Assembly: GCA_022771185.1 (NCBI GenBank)
Contig: JALFCJ010000297.1
Coordinates: 1 to 7,512 of the forward strand
Direction of reading: 5' to 3'
DNA length: 7,512 bases
Source: Spirochaetales bacterium
GTDB lineage: Bacteria > Spirochaetota > Spirochaetia > Sphaerochaetales > Sphaerochaetaceae
Shown: one piece after another, positions 6,152-7,512 of the stretch
Layout: each line of letters begins with the position of its first letter
Numbering within the stretch: the first letter of the stretch is position 1
Program-made: the position numbers and the translations under genes
Notes under the pieces: generated by a model
What the model was told of the DNA's origin: nothing
Databases searched by the model: none
Seen by the model: the letters and a program-made list of their open reading frames with translations, nothing else

Positions 6152-7047
6152 TCGGTACAATATCAACCATAATGATGCTTGCCGCACCAATCTTGATTAT
6201 TGCAACAGGTGGAATGATCTGTGAACGCAGCGGCGTAACAAACGTAGGTCTCGACGGTCTTATGAGTATCGGAGCTTGTACAGCTGCCATTGTCCATCAG
6301 CTGATGGAAGCGGCAGGAGTGGGCAGAATATCTCTTACTGTGGCCTTGTTGGCTGCAGCATTGGTATCTATGCTTATCTCTGTACTCCACGCAATTGCAT
6401 CTGTTGACTTGAAGTCCGACCAGACAATCAGTGGTACAGGTATCAACCTTCTCGCTACTGGTATTACAGTATTTGTCTGTCAGAGAATCTATGGAACAGA
6501 TAGATCCACAGAGTTCAAGATGGGAATGGTAAAAGATGGACTTGGATTCTATCCCACACTTTATATCGCCATCGTTGTAGTCGTACTTGCTTGGTTTATT
6601 CTCTATAAGACTCCATTCGGAATGCACCTTAGAGCTTGTGGAGAGCATCCTGCCGCAGCAGACAGCGTAGGTATCAACGTACGTAGAATCAGATATATAG
6701 GTGTCCTTTCTTCCGGTTTCTTGGGAGGACTCGCTGGAGGATGCGCTGTACTGACTCAGACAATCCAGTATACAAATACATTTGTAAATGGACGAGGATT
6801 CATCGCTCTTGCTGCTGTAGCCTTTGGTCGATGGACTCCGCTTGGAGTAACAGGGGCAAGTCTACTCTTTGGTGCTTCCCTTGCACTCTCCACGATATCT
6901 TCTATGACTCCGGCTCTTAAGGCAATTCCGTCACAGGTATTCAACATTGTTCCTTACCTTGTAACCCTCATAGCTCTCATCGCATTCAGCGGTCGTGACT
7001 ATGCTCCTAAGGCGGTGGGTATTCCATACGAGAAGGGAAGTTCGTAA
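6148..7047 (+). CDS. Nucleoside ABC importer permease, subunit 2
   Basis: This 299-residue inner-membrane protein is the shorter BPD_transp_2 permease, equivalent to YufQ/NupQ or NupC of nucleoside ABC systems. Hydrophobic segments lie near residues 4-22, 33-52, 60-84, 92-110, 128-153, 180-203, 215-235, 240-255 and 262-280. The motif ERSGVTNVGLDG (26-37) is the family's ERxGVxNxGxEG signature with Asp36 in place of the usual Glu, a conservative change. The cytoplasmic coupling loop includes HLRACGEHP (160-168), then a GINVRRIRYIGVLSSG-type stretch. It pairs with permease 1 to form the channel. The coding sequence ends 22 bases before a GC-rich hairpin, marking the end of the transporter genes, although the phosphorylase follows closely and may share transcripts by read-through. 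Confidence 0.92.
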   Translation: MIGTISTIMMLAAPILIIATGGMICERSGVTNVGLDGLMSIGACTAAIVHQLMEAAGVGRISLTVALLAAALVSMLISVLHAIASVDLKSDQTISGTGINLLATGITVFVCQRIYGTDRSTEFKMGMVKDGLGFYPTLYIAIVVVVLAWFILYKTPFGMHLRACGEHPAAADSVGINVRRIRYIGVLSSGFLGGLAGGCAVLTQTIQYTNTFVNGRGFIALAAVAFGRWTPLGVTGASLLFGASLALSTISSMTPALKAIPSQVFNIVPYLVTLIALIAFSGRDYAPKAVGIPYEKGSS

Positions 7048-7066
7048 TATCTTATAATATTGATTT

Positions 7067-7091
7067 AAGGGGCCTTACATGGCCCCCTTTT
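7067..7091 (+). terminator. GC-rich hairpin, likely intrinsic terminator or attenuator
   Basis: GGGGCC (7069-7074) pairs with GGCCCC (7081-7086) around a TTACAT loop. An extra C (7087) is followed by TTTT (7088-7091), preceded on the other side by AA. The six G-C pairs and the T run fit a Rho-independent terminator, but the T run is only four bases long. Partial read-through into the phosphorylase gene 15 bases later is plausible. Confidence 0.7.
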
Positions 7092-7092
7092 G

Positions 7093-7100
7093 AAAAGGAG
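7093..7100 (+). promoter_or_regulatory. Shine-Dalgarno site of deoD
   Basis: AAAAGGAG lies five bases before ATG 7106 and immediately follows the T run of the hairpin, so folding of that hairpin would leave the site accessible. Confidence 0.8.
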
Positions 7101-7105
7101 TGTTT

Positions 7106-7512
7106 ATGACACCACACAACAGAGCAATGGTCGGTGAAATAGCAAAGACTGTATTAATGCCAGGAGACCCAAACAGAGCAAAATTCTGTGCAGAGAATTA
7201 TTTTGATTCTCCACGCTTGGTGACAGATGTAAGAGGTATACTTGGTTACACTGGAACATATAAAGGGATGCCTATATCAGTAATGGCAAGTGGAATGGGT
7301 GCTGCAAGCATCGGCATATATTCATATGAGCTTTTTACTCACTATGACACAGATACAATCATTCGTATCGGCACAAGTGGCGGCCTACAGGATTATCTCA
7401 AGCCAGGAGCTCTCGTTTTGGCACTTACATGCTCCACAGACCACTCATGGGCAAGCCAGTATAATCTAAAGGGAACACTTGCACCATGTGTAGATTTCCC
7501 ACTCTTGAAAAC
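7106..7512 (+). CDS. deoD: DeoD-type purine nucleoside phosphorylase (5' part; cut by window end)
   Basis: The first 135 codons plus two bases of an expected 235-240-codon gene are present; the frame stays open to the window edge. The enzyme is a cytosolic, normally hexameric phosphorylase that converts purine (deoxy)nucleosides and phosphate to the base and (deoxy)ribose-1-phosphate. The translation aligns with E. coli DeoD without gaps through residue 93: MTPH (His4, which reaches into the neighbouring active site), VLMPGDPNRAK (Gly20 and Arg24, phosphate site), VRGILGYTGTYKG (Arg43) and IIRIGTSGG (Arg87). Thr90 replaces the Ser90 of E. coli, a conservative change also seen in related phosphorylases. 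The catalytic Asp204 and Arg217 lie beyond the window and cannot be checked. Its place just after a nucleoside importer supports intracellular use of the imported substrate. Confidence 0.93.
   Translation, partial: MTPHNRAMVGEIAKTVLMPGDPNRAKFCAENYFDSPRLVTDVRGILGYTGTYKGMPISVMASGMGAASIGIYSYELFTHYDTDTIIRIGTSGGLQDYLKPGALVLALTCSTDHSWASQYNLKGTLAPCVDFPLLK

Noticed and set aside
6163..6648. A 161-codon open frame on the - strand inside permease 2
   Set aside because: Cys/His/Ser-rich, no recognisable domain, and fully covered by a well-supported permease gene on the + strand.

Overview
The window looks like a chromosomal purine-nucleoside acquisition locus from a diderm, host- or anaerobe-associated bacterium, most likely a spirochaete of the Sphaerochaeta/Treponema type. 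That assignment is an inference. It rests on the Bmp/TmpC(PnrA)-type binding protein, on two signal peptides that both end in FAQGA-(A/T)-E, a style I associate with Sphaerochaetaceae, and on gene content. No rRNA or marker gene confirms it. All seven genes are on the + strand and tightly packed. No gap exceeds 120 bases, and I see no mobile element, tRNA, rRNA or CRISPR array.

Layout. Bases 31-1686 encode a secreted UshA-type 5'-nucleotidase, closed by a clear intrinsic terminator at 1706-1734. An AT-rich gene (1772-2185) follows. It encodes a small Nudix-like protein with an eroded Nudix box and has no visible ribosome binding site. A new transcription unit then appears to begin: a candidate promoter (2207-2235) and a 5'-leader hairpin precede a Bmp/PnrA-family nucleoside-binding protein (2278-3375). 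A 116-base gap carrying two tandem stem-loops separates it from the double-domain ABC ATPase (GTG start at 3492, ends 5027). The ATPase is translationally coupled to permease 1 (5027-6151), which is coupled to permease 2 (6148-7047). After a GC-rich hairpin at 7069-7086, a DeoD-type purine nucleoside phosphorylase starts at 7106 and runs off the window end.

How the genes fit together. The periplasmic 5'-nucleotidase can strip phosphate from nucleotides. The Bmp protein captures the resulting nucleosides, and the ATPase with the two permeases imports them. DeoD then phosphorolyses purine nucleosides to base plus ribose-1-phosphate. This is a complete scavenging route in gene order. Each family is well known; the less ordinary points are the tandem stem-loops between the binding-protein and ATPase genes, the degenerate Nudix-like gene in the middle, and the leader hairpin of the binding-protein gene. 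I find no convincing evidence for an undescribed multi-gene system.
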